DNA of 5,356 nucleotides from NCBI GenBank assembly GCA_017964345.1, contig JAGCSD010000030.1:1-5356 (forward strand), in the 5' to 3' direction. Each line of letters begins with the position of its first letter. Position 1 is the first letter of the stretch. A program made the translations under genes and the position numbers. Positions 1-5,356 of this stretch are shown one piece after another. Below the pieces are notes generated by a model. It made no database searches and had not been told where the DNA came from. It was given only the letters and a program-made list of their open reading frames with translations. Source of the stretch: Clostridia bacterium (GTDB lineage: Bacteria > Bacillota > Clostridia > Christensenellales > QALW01).

Positions 1-1505
1 ATTTGCTCTCCCTCGGCATGACCGAGGAAGACGCTGCTCGGGCATTGCGTCCGTATTTAGAAAACAAGCAGATCAAAAAGGTATTTTTTGATTCCAAAAG
101 CGCGCGGCATCGCTTTGGTGCCGTCGAGCCGGTGCAAGCGGACGTCATGCTTGCGGAATATTTGCTTTGCGCCGGCAGCGAGAGTATGACATCCGCGCAC
201 ATTTTCGAAAAATACGCCTGTGCGGAGGGCGCGTGCGCACTGCTGCACATTGCCAAAAAACAGGACGCCGCGCTCGCCGCCAAAGGAATGACGGCGCTCT
301 ATCGTGATCTGGAGCTTCCGCTGGCGCGCGTACTGTTTGATATGGAAGAGGTCGGCTTTTTCGTCAAGCCCGACGTTCTGCGCGCACTCGGCACGGAGTT
401 TTCCGACCGCATAAAAAACCTTGCAGACACCGTCTATGCGTTGGCGGGGCGGGAATTCAATATCAACAGTCCCGCGCAGCTTGCCGACGTGCTGTTCGCG
501 GATCTCGCTCTTCCCGCCGGAAAGAAAACCAAACGCGGCTATTCCACCGACAACGACGTGCTGGAAACCTTAGATCACCCGATCATCGAGCCGATCATGG
601 AATACCGGCAGATACAAAAACTGAAAAGCACGTACATCGACGCGATGTTCGCCCTGATCTCGCCCTCCGACGGACGGATCCATACGATGTTTCATCAGGC
701 GGTCGCCTCGACCGGACGGCTTTCCTCCGCGGAACCGAACTTGCAGAACATTCCCGTCCGCAGCGACGTCGGGCGTGAGATCCGCCGCGCCTTTTGCGCC
801 GAGAAACCCGGCACGGTTTTAGTAAACGCCGATTATTCGCAGATCGAACTGCGTTTGCTGGCGCACCTGTCGGGCGATAAGACCCTGCGGAACGCGTTCT
901 TAAACGGGGAAGATATTCATACCCGCACCGCCGCGGAAGTGTTTTCCGTTCCGCTTGACGCCGTGACGCCCGTCATGCGCTCCCGCGCCAAGGCGGTCAA
1001 CTTCGGTATCGTTTACGGCATCAGCGATTTCGGACTTGCCAAAAGCATTCACGCCTCGCGCAAAGAGGCGGCGCAGTTTATTGAGATGTATTTCGCGCGC
1101 TATCCGCGCGTCAAAGCCTATATGGACGAGAGCGTTGCCTCCGCCAAACGCAGCGGCAGTGCCGTCACCCTGCTCGGACGGCGGCGGGAACTGCCGCAGC
1201 TTCGCGCGCAGAATTACAACGTGCGCGCCTTCGGCGAGCGCGCCGCCATGAACGCGCCGATCCAGGGCAGCGCGGCGGACATCATCAAACTCGCTATGCT
1301 TGCCGTGTGGCGCAAGCTGAAAGAGCGTCCGGAACTCGGCACGCTGATCCTGCAGGTGCATGACGAACTGATCTTAGAGGTCGCCGCCGAATACGCGCAG
1401 GAGAGCGCCGCCATGCTCAAGGAAACGATGGAATCGGTCATGCCTTTATCTGTTCCGCTGGCGGCGGAAACACATATCGGAAAGACGTGGTTTGAACTGA
1501 AATGA
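1..1505 (+). CDS. polA: DNA polymerase I, C-terminal part (5' end outside window)
   Basis: This family A DNA polymerase fills gaps and removes RNA primers during lagging-strand synthesis and excision repair. About 500 residues are visible; the N-terminal 5'-3' nuclease and the start of the 3'-5' exonuclease-like domain lie upstream, so the TTG at 3 is an internal Leu codon and not a start. Numbering from that codon, residues 1-90 are the remnant exonuclease fold, and about 100-500 are the polymerase domain. Visible motifs are TGRLSSAEPNLQNIP (237-251); motif A DYSQIELR (277-284) with the metal-binding Asp277; the O-helix RxxxKxxxNFGxxYG (326-339) with Arg326, Lys330, Phe334 and Tyr338; QGSAADI (421-427); and motif C QVHDELI (451-457) with Asp454. 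All polymerase catalytic residues are present. The proofreading motifs look lost: the ExoII Asp is replaced around Ala34, as in Bacillus-type enzymes. The stop overlaps the coaE start. Identification is near certain. Confidence 0.97.
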   Translation, partial: LLSLGMTEEDAARALRPYLENKQIKKVFFDSKSARHRFGAVEPVQADVMLAEYLLCAGSESMTSAHIFEKYACAEGACALLHIAKKQDAALAAKGMTALYRDLELPLARVLFDMEEVGFFVKPDVLRALGTEFSDRIKNLADTVYALAGREFNINSPAQLADVLFADLALPAGKKTKRGYSTDNDVLETLDHPIIEPIMEYRQIQKLKSTYIDAMFALISPSDGRIHTMFHQAVASTGRLSSAEPNLQNIPVRSDVGREIRRAFCAEKPGTVLVNADYSQIELRLLAHLSGDKTLRNAFLNGEDIHTRTAAEVFSVPLDAVTPVMRSRAKAVNFGIVYGISDFGLAKSIHASRKEAAQFIEMYFARYPRVKAYMDESVASAKRSGSAVTLLGRRRELPQLRAQNYNVRAFGERAAMNAPIQGSAADIIKLAMLAVWRKLKERPELGTLILQVHDELILEVAAEYAQESAAMLKETMESVMPLSVPLAAETHIGKTWFELK

Positions 1506-2104
1506 TGCTGATTGGATTGACCGGCGGGATCGCCGCAGGCAAAAGCGCGGTTTCATCTTTCCTGAAAGAACAGCATATTGCCGTGATCGACACCGATGAG
1601 ATCGCGCGCAGGCTGACACAGCCCGGCAACGCCGGGGAGGAGGCGCTCAAGCGCGTATTCCCCGCGCGGTTCTTTCCCCAAAACACGCTGGATCGCCAAA
1701 AGCTTGCTCGCTATTGTTTTTCCTCGCTCGCGCGGACAGACAAGCTCAACCGTACCCTGCACCCGCTGATTCAGGACGAGGTAACCCGGCGTCTTGCTCA
1801 AATGCAGGAGGAGCCGTTTGTGGTGCTGGACGTTCCGCTTTTGTTTGAAGCGGGTTGGGATAAGCTCTGCGACCGTGTCATCGTAGTGGAATGCGACCGC
1901 GAAACGCGTATCGCGCGCGCTATGGCGCGGGATGGCTTAACGCGTCGGGAGGTGGAAGCGCGTATGGCGCGGCAGGCAAGCGACGAAACGCGCCGGCGCG
2001 GCGCAGACTATCGGATCGATAACAGCGGCACCGAGCAGGAAACGCGCGCGCAGGTCGGGGATTTGATTCGTATATTAAAGAAAGAAGGAGCGAAGCCGGA
2101 ATGA
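1502..2104 (+). CDS. coaE: dephospho-CoA kinase
   Basis: It catalyses the last step of coenzyme A biosynthesis, the ATP-dependent phosphorylation of dephospho-CoA at the 3'-hydroxyl of its ribose, in the cytosol. The 200-residue length is normal for the family. The P-loop GGIAAGKS spans residues 8-15. The conserved acidic segment DTDEIARRLTQPG (30-42) follows, with its DxD at 30-32. Later come LHP (86-88), DVPLLFEAGWD (110-120, the substrate-side motif), VVECDRETRIAR (128-139) and the C-terminal ADYRIDNSG (168-176), all typical of CoaE. Two adjacent ATG codons exist (1502 and 1505). The first overlaps the polA stop as ATGA, which suggests translational coupling; the second would give a protein one residue shorter. 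No strong Shine-Dalgarno precedes either, only a distant GGAAAG at 1479-1484, which fits re-initiation after polA. The 3' end overlaps the next gene by four bases. Confidence 0.96.
   Translation: MMLIGLTGGIAAGKSAVSSFLKEQHIAVIDTDEIARRLTQPGNAGEEALKRVFPARFFPQNTLDRQKLARYCFSSLARTDKLNRTLHPLIQDEVTRRLAQMQEEPFVVLDVPLLFEAGWDKLCDRVIVVECDRETRIARAMARDGLTRREVEARMARQASDETRRRGADYRIDNSGTEQETRAQVGDLIRILKKEGAKPE
2083..2090 (+). promoter_or_regulatory. ribosome binding site of the lytic transglycosylase gene
   Basis: AGAAGGAG lies inside the 3' end of coaE, ten bases before the ATG at 2101. It is a strong match to the anti-Shine-Dalgarno and supports 2101 as the start, so this gene can probably initiate independently as well as by coupling to coaE. 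Confidence 0.75.
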
Positions 2105-2661
2105 AAAGACTGTACCTATCAAGAAAATGGCCCAAAATGCTCGTTTATCTGCTGATTCTGGCGGTACTGCTGTATATTGTATTCATCTGGAGCAATACCG
2201 AACTGCACCGCCGGCTGCCGCTGAAATACGAAGAATTTGTAACCGCGTCCGCGCAGGAATGCGGGTTGGATCCGTACCTTGTCTATGCCGTAATCAGCGC
2301 AGAAAGCTCTTTCGAGGCGGACGCCGTTTCCGGCGCGGGCGCGCAGGGGCTGATGCAGTTAATGCCCGAAACCGCCGCGTGGATCGCTTCACGCGACGGA
2401 TTAGAGGGAGGCGATTTGCTGGACGCGCAAGTGAATATTCAACTCGGATGCCACTATCTGGCCTATCTTTCACAGCGTTTCGGCGGCGATATAACATTGG
2501 TACTTGCCGCCTACAACGGAGGCGAAGGCAATGTGGACGGTTGGCTGAAAAAGTATTCTTCCGACGGCAAAACACTGACCAAAATCCCCTATAAAGAAAC
2601 CGCTCAATACGTAAAGAAGGTAAGCACACGCTATGAACTCTATACGAAGCTTTACGCATAA
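2101..2661 (+). CDS. membrane-anchored lytic transglycosylase (SLT / GH23 domain)
   Basis: It probably cleaves the MurNAc-GlcNAc bond of peptidoglycan with formation of 1,6-anhydro-MurNAc, acting at the outer face of the cytoplasmic membrane. The 186 residues contain a basic N-terminus (MKRLYLSRKWPK), one hydrophobic membrane segment at about 13-30 without a lipobox or clear signal-peptidase site, a short linker, and an SLT domain at about 43-180. Domain hallmarks are AVISAESSF (63-71) with the predicted catalytic Glu68, GAGAQGLMQLMPETA (78-92), the AAYNGG motif (136-141), and IPYKETAQYVKKV (162-174). The catalytic core looks complete, and this short anchored form is common in Firmicutes. ATG 2101 overlaps the coaE stop as ATGA, and the 3' end overlaps the next gene by 29 bases. 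The domain call is very secure; the cellular role (wall remodelling, secretion-system assembly or muropeptide release) is not determined by the sequence. Confidence 0.92.
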   Translation: MKRLYLSRKWPKMLVYLLILAVLLYIVFIWSNTELHRRLPLKYEEFVTASAQECGLDPYLVYAVISAESSFEADAVSGAGAQGLMQLMPETAAWIASRDGLEGGDLLDAQVNIQLGCHYLAYLSQRFGGDITLVLAAYNGGEGNVDGWLKKYSSDGKTLTKIPYKETAQYVKKVSTRYELYTKLYA

Positions 2662-4228
2662 GGCGCTCTGTGTCCTTCTGCTTTTTTCGTGCCTGACCGC
2701 CTGCCGGACAACGCCCGAGGCGCCGATCACGATCCCTTCGGTCAACGACACCGCTCAGACGACGCGCACCGCGCTGACCGGTGGAACGCTGCGCGTGCCG
2801 ATCAATGCCGATCCGTATTCTCTGCACCCGCTGTACGTGAGGGAATTGCAGACACGCAATGTCTTCTCCATGATCTTTGAGCCGTTGCTCGCCTTTCAGG
2901 ATAACGGAGAGCCGGCGCCGTGTCTGGCGGAGAGCTGGAAACAAGAAAACGGCGTGTGGGTTCTCAGCCTGCGCCCCAACGTGCACTGGCACGGCGATCT
3001 GGGCGAAATGACCGGGCAAGACGCCGCCTGGACAATCAACACCGTTTTAGCGGATCCCGCAAGCATCTACTACACCACGCTGTCCTATTATATCGAACGC
3101 GCGGACGGCTATGACAACACGCTGCTTTTGTACCCGCGCGTCAATTCCTACGCCCTGCTGTACGCGCTGAACATCCCCGTTATCCCGCAAAGCTACTACG
3201 AGGGAAAAAGTCAAACCACCCGTGATATCCCGCGCGGAAGCGGATGCTTCTGCGTAGACAGCCTGTCATTTGATCCCGCCATGCACATGAGTTTGACGGC
3301 GTTCTCCAAATGGTGGAAAAAACTCCCGCACTTAGAGGGCGTGGAGGCCATCGGCTATACCGATACGAAAAGTATGCTCGACGATTTTTCCTTAAAAAGC
3401 CTCGACTGTGTTCCTACAAGCTTGAAAACCACCGATCCTTATGAAATTCTCGATCATGTGAACAGCGTCAATTATCTGTCGTATAACTACGTGTTTTTGG
3501 CGTTCAATCTCCAAAATGCGTTTTTACGGAATTCCGGTTTACGCAAGGCGCTCGCATATTCGATCGACCGTTCGGAAATCATACAAAATGTCTATCTGAC
3601 CAAAGCGACCGGCGCGGAACAGCCGCTGTTCCACGATTCGTCCCTGACCAGCGCCTCGGTCACGCAGTACGACCATAACATCACGCTTGCCAAGTCCCTG
3701 CTGACGCAGTCCGGCTTTACCGATCAAAACGGCGACGGTATGATCGACGGCGTGCTTCTACGGCTTGCCGTGATCCAGAACACCGAAAATCCCCTGCGTC
3801 TAAAAGCCGCCGAAACCCTGCAGGCGCAATTTGAAAAAGCGGGTGTGCGCGTCAGCGTAACGGCGTATTCCGAAAACGACCTCAAAGCCTGCATCGCACG
3901 CGGCGATTACGATCTGCTTCTGACCGGCAGCGCGCTTTCCGACGCGCCGAACCTCGCGTTTTTGTTCCAGGACGGACCGACAAACTTTTCGCACTATTCT
4001 TCCGCCGCCGCCGACGAGATTTTTGCCCGCCGTCCCGCCACGTTCGATGAACTGAAAAGCATGATGCTCGCCCTGCAGAACCTCCTGGCGGAAGACCTGC
4101 CGCAGATCGGGTTGTTCATGGAAATGAACACGTTTTTATACCGGGACGATTTGATTGTTCCCGCCATCCGACGCGAAACGACGGTTTATCGCTCCGTCAA
4201 CACCTGGTATTTCGTCGCCGGTGAATAA
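2633..4228 (+). CDS. ABC transporter solute-binding lipoprotein, peptide/nickel type (SBP family 5)
   Basis: An extracellular lipid-anchored binding protein of the OppA/DppA type, which delivers a ligand, usually an oligopeptide, to an ABC permease. The 531-residue length is typical. A lipoprotein signal is visible: basic residues in 1-10, a hydrophobic stretch 11-20 and the lipobox LTAC (21-24), with Cys24 as the predicted lipidated residue. A Thr/Pro-rich linker runs to about residue 49. The family fold starts at GGTLRVPINADP (50-61), followed by FEPLLAF (82-88), LAESWKQENGVWVLSLRPNV (98-117) and the hinge/ligand region LRKALAYSIDRSEII (303-317). GFTDQNGDGMIDG (361-373) resembles a calcium-binding loop. 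The ATG at 2633 lies inside the lytic transglycosylase gene; AGAAGG at 2615-2620 is a usable ribosome site with a 12-base gap. No permease or ATPase genes are adjacent, so it is either an orphan or works with a transporter encoded elsewhere. The ligand cannot be told from sequence. Confidence 0.93.
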   Translation: MNSIRSFTHKALCVLLLFSCLTACRTTPEAPITIPSVNDTAQTTRTALTGGTLRVPINADPYSLHPLYVRELQTRNVFSMIFEPLLAFQDNGEPAPCLAESWKQENGVWVLSLRPNVHWHGDLGEMTGQDAAWTINTVLADPASIYYTTLSYYIERADGYDNTLLLYPRVNSYALLYALNIPVIPQSYYEGKSQTTRDIPRGSGCFCVDSLSFDPAMHMSLTAFSKWWKKLPHLEGVEAIGYTDTKSMLDDFSLKSLDCVPTSLKTTDPYEILDHVNSVNYLSYNYVFLAFNLQNAFLRNSGLRKALAYSIDRSEIIQNVYLTKATGAEQPLFHDSSLTSASVTQYDHNITLAKSLLTQSGFTDQNGDGMIDGVLLRLAVIQNTENPLRLKAAETLQAQFEKAGVRVSVTAYSENDLKACIARGDYDLLLTGSALSDAPNLAFLFQDGPTNFSHYSSAAADEIFARRPATFDELKSMMLALQNLLAEDLPQIGLFMEMNTFLYRDDLIVPAIRRETTVYRSVNTWYFVAGE

Positions 4229-4273
4229 CAAATTCTCAGTTATACTCGCGATTTTTCTGCTTTTGCGGGGTGG

Positions 4274-4313
4274 TTGTCCACTTATCCACAACCGCTTATC
4301 CCACCTATCCACA
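4274..4313 (+). promoter_or_regulatory. cluster of DnaA-box-like sites upstream of the glycosyltransferase gene
   Basis: A perfect consensus DnaA box TTATCCACA lies at 4282-4290, and a one-mismatch copy CTATCCACA at 4305-4313, in the same orientation and 23 bases apart. Weaker same-strand copies are TTGTCCACT (4274-4282, two mismatches, overlapping the perfect box by one base) and TTATCCCAC (4296-4304). An AT-rich stretch, about two thirds A+T by count, occupies 4229-4264 just upstream. I found no other DnaA box in the window. The cluster lies in the leader of the glycosyltransferase gene and ends a few bases before its ribosome site, so DnaA binding could control that gene or titrate DnaA. 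DnaA binding is inferred from the motif only. Confidence 0.6.
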
Positions 4314-4317
4314 ACCG
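4283..4317 (+). repeat. 12-bp direct repeat pair TATCCACAACCG
   Basis: TATCCACAACCG occurs perfectly at 4283-4294 and 4306-4317, with an 11-base gap. The identity extends beyond the DnaA-box core (ACA) into ACCG on the right side, so the unit is longer than a bare 9-mer box. The second copy ends on the first base of the Shine-Dalgarno sequence. A GGTTGT at 4272-4277 is the inverted complement of the ACAACC in each copy (4288-4293 and 4311-4316). Confidence 0.85.
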
Positions 4318-4321
4318 GAGG
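4317..4321 (+). promoter_or_regulatory. ribosome binding site that fixes the glycosyltransferase start
   Basis: GGAGG is seven bases before the ATG at 4329 but only one base before the in-frame ATG at 4323. The spacing selects 4329. It also argues against any longer reading frame reaching back into the preceding gene. Confidence 0.85.
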
Positions 4322-4328
4322 AATGCCC

Positions 4329-5243
4329 ATGCAGATCGTCATATTGCTTGCCACACATAACAGCGCGCGGTTTCTGCGCGATCAACTGGACAGCCTGCTT
4401 TCCCAAACCGTGCGCGACTTTCGCATTGTAGCGCACGACGACGCCTCACGGGACGACACTTGCGCTATCTTGGACGAATACGCCGCGCATGATACGCGCC
4501 TCACCGTACTCCCTGCAGGCTGCCCGTGCGGCAGTGCGCAGGCGAACTTTTGGTTTCTGCTCCAGAATGCACCGGAAGCGGATTATTATCTGTTCTGCGA
4601 CCATGACGATGTGTGGTTTTCCCAAAAAATCGAAAAAACGCTCTCCGCGATGCGCGCGGCGGAAGACGGCGACCTGCCGGTACTGGTACACAGCGACCTG
4701 TCCGTGACCGACGAAAATTTGAGCGTGTTGGCGCCCTCCCTTTGGCGTCTGCAAAAGCTGACGCCGAACCCGACCTTTGCTAACAATCTGGTACAAAACC
4801 ATGTGACCGGCTGCAGTGTAATGATTAACCGTCCGCTTTACCTGTTGGCACAAAAAACGCCCTCGGCGGAGGGCATGATTATGCATGATTGGTATTTGAC
4901 GCTCCTGGCGTTGGCGTTCGGGCGCGTGACAACCGTCAATGAGCCGCTTATCTTTTACCGTCAGCACGGAAACAACGAAGTCGGTGCCAAGAACGTCGGC
5001 AACTTTTCCTATTTGGCGCGCCGCGCCGCCCGATGGAAGAAGAATCGCGCGCTGTTCGCCGCCGCCTTTATGCAGGCGGCTCTGCTGACGCGTATATACG
5101 GTACGACAGGACCTCTTGCCCCCGCCGCGGATTTTGCGCAAAACGCAAATCGCTCAAAGCTTGCCCGCCTGCGCTGTTACGCGCGCACGCACGCCTGGAA
5201 AAACACCTTTCTTCGCCGCCTCGGACAACTTTTGTTCGGCTGA
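4329..5243 (+). CDS. glycosyltransferase family 2, rhamnosyltransferase-like
   Basis: A cytoplasmic or membrane-associated GT-A fold transferase that moves a sugar from a nucleotide-sugar donor, most likely during synthesis of a cell-wall or capsular polysaccharide. The 304 residues start with the family signature MQIVILLATHNSARFLRDQL (1-20) and DSLLSQT (21-27). The nucleotide-binding HDDAS is at 36-40. The metal-binding DxD lies in FCDHDDVWF (89-97, Asp91 and Asp93), followed by HSDL (121-124), a probable catalytic-base region MHDWYL (185-190) with Asp187, and YRQHGNNEVGA (210-220). The C-terminal 75 residues are basic and helical-looking, as in rhamnosyltransferase-like members. No transmembrane segment is evident. 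It follows the preceding gene after a 100-base gap with no evident terminator, so read-through is possible, but the leader carries a DnaA-box cluster that suggests separate control. Donor and acceptor are unknown. An alternative ATG at 4323 is poorly spaced from the ribosome site. Confidence 0.92.
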   Translation: MQIVILLATHNSARFLRDQLDSLLSQTVRDFRIVAHDDASRDDTCAILDEYAAHDTRLTVLPAGCPCGSAQANFWFLLQNAPEADYYLFCDHDDVWFSQKIEKTLSAMRAAEDGDLPVLVHSDLSVTDENLSVLAPSLWRLQKLTPNPTFANNLVQNHVTGCSVMINRPLYLLAQKTPSAEGMIMHDWYLTLLALAFGRVTTVNEPLIFYRQHGNNEVGAKNVGNFSYLARRAARWKKNRALFAAAFMQAALLTRIYGTTGPLAPAADFAQNANRSKLARLRCYARTHAWKNTFLRRLGQLLFG

Positions 5244-5254
5244 GCGGTTTTGAC

Positions 5255-5308
5255 AAAAAAAGACCGACCGTATCGGACACTTGCCCGATCGGTCGGTATG
5301 CTTTTTTT
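5255..5308. terminator. intrinsic terminator, probably bidirectional
   Basis: The left arm ACCGACCG (5263-5270) pairs with CGGTCGGT (5290-5297). After a bulged T at 5271, ATCGG (5272-5276) pairs with CCGAT (5285-5289), leaving an 8-base loop. This gives 13 base pairs in all. Seven A's (5255-5261) precede and seven T's (5302-5308) follow, with four bases between the stem and the T-tract. The structure starts 12 bases after the glycosyltransferase stop. The A-tract gives a U-tract on the opposite strand, so it can serve a convergent gene too. Confidence 0.88.
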
Positions 5309-5320
5309 ATAAACATGCGG

Positions 5321-5356
5321 TCAGTTGCCTCCGAAATACGAGAAGGTCAGCCAGCA
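5321..5356 (-). CDS. possible C-terminus of a convergent gene (partial, runs off the window)
   Basis: Read on the minus strand from the window end, the frame gives CWLTFSYFGGN followed by TGA, 11 codons in all. The stop lies about 12 bases before the T-tract end of the terminator, where a convergent gene is expected to finish. The peptide is too short to assign to a family. A second minus-strand frame is also open across these bases and stops inside the terminator's T-tract, which I consider less likely. Confidence 0.35.
   Translation of the reverse strand, partial: CWLTFSYFGGN

Noticed and set aside
72..92. Inverted repeat ATCAAAAA / TTTTTGAT with a 5-base gap
   Set aside because: It falls within polA coding sequence (KQIKKVFFDS), is AT-only apart from one pair per arm, and is probably a by-product of Lys and Phe codons.
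1096..1110. Alternating CGCG-rich palindrome-like stretch in polA
   Set aside because: Similar GCGCGC runs are frequent throughout the window and reflect Ala and Arg codons in GC-rich DNA.
900..1361. Minus-strand open frame of 153 codons inside polA
   Set aside because: It is antisense to the conserved polymerase catalytic domain, with no motif and no ribosome site worth noting.
2294..3019. Long open frame on the minus strand (241 codons)
   Set aside because: It lies antisense to two well-identified genes, is rich in Arg and Ala as expected for a shadow of GC-rich coding sequence, and has no recognisable domain.
4241..4246. TATACT as a possible -10 box for the glycosyltransferase gene
   Set aside because: No -35-like hexamer lies 16-18 bases upstream, where the sequence is around CGCCGGTG. 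It is not supportable as a promoter on sequence alone, although a promoter in this gap remains plausible.
4245..4269. Weak stem CTCGC / GCGGG as a terminator after the binding-protein gene
   Set aside because: It has only five pairs including a G-U, a 15-base loop, and no T-tract after it.
4155..4328. Upstream extension of the glycosyltransferase frame to an ATG at 4155
   Set aside because: It overlaps the binding-protein gene by 74 bases, runs through the DnaA-box region and encodes a sequence unlike the family N-terminus. The well-spaced GGAGG and the family signature both start at 4329.
4446..5141. Long open frame on the minus strand (231 codons)
   Set aside because: It is fully antisense to the glycosyltransferase gene, Arg-rich and without motifs; a shadow frame.

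Overview
The window looks like chromosomal DNA of a moderately GC-rich member of the Firmicutes, probably class Clostridia (Oscillospiraceae/Ruminococcaceae-like). This rests on three things: a DNA polymerase I that reads like the Bacillus/Clostridium type with a degenerate proofreading domain; a polA-coaE-lytic transglycosylase gene order, which I recall from Clostridia but could not check here; and a Gram-positive style lipoprotein binding protein. Taxonomy is an inference, because there is no rRNA or other marker.

Positions 1-4228 are a tightly packed plus-strand block of four genes: the 3' part of polA (5' end outside the window), coaE, a small membrane-anchored SLT-type lytic transglycosylase, and a lipoprotein solute-binding protein of the peptide/nickel ABC family. 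The first two junctions are 4-base ATGA overlaps and the third is a 29-base overlap. The block is therefore almost certainly one transcript with translational coupling. It mixes DNA replication/repair, the last step of coenzyme A synthesis, and two envelope proteins. No ABC permease or ATPase gene is present for the binding protein.

Positions 4229-4328 are the only real intergenic region. They hold an AT-rich stretch followed by a compact same-strand cluster of DnaA-box-like 9-mers: one perfect TTATCCACA, one CTATCCACA 23 bases later, and two degenerate copies. The cluster ends next to a strong Shine-Dalgarno sequence that fixes the start of the next gene at 4329. This is the most noteworthy non-coding signal in the window.

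Positions 4329-5243 encode a family 2 glycosyltransferase resembling rhamnosyltransferases of cell-surface polysaccharide synthesis. It is followed by a strong hairpin flanked by an A-tract and a T-tract (5255-5308), which looks like a bidirectional terminator. The last 36 bases read on the minus strand as a plausible C-terminus of a convergent gene. I see no mobile element, CRISPR array, tRNA or rRNA. Most of the content is ordinary housekeeping and envelope material; I did not find a clearly new multi-gene system.
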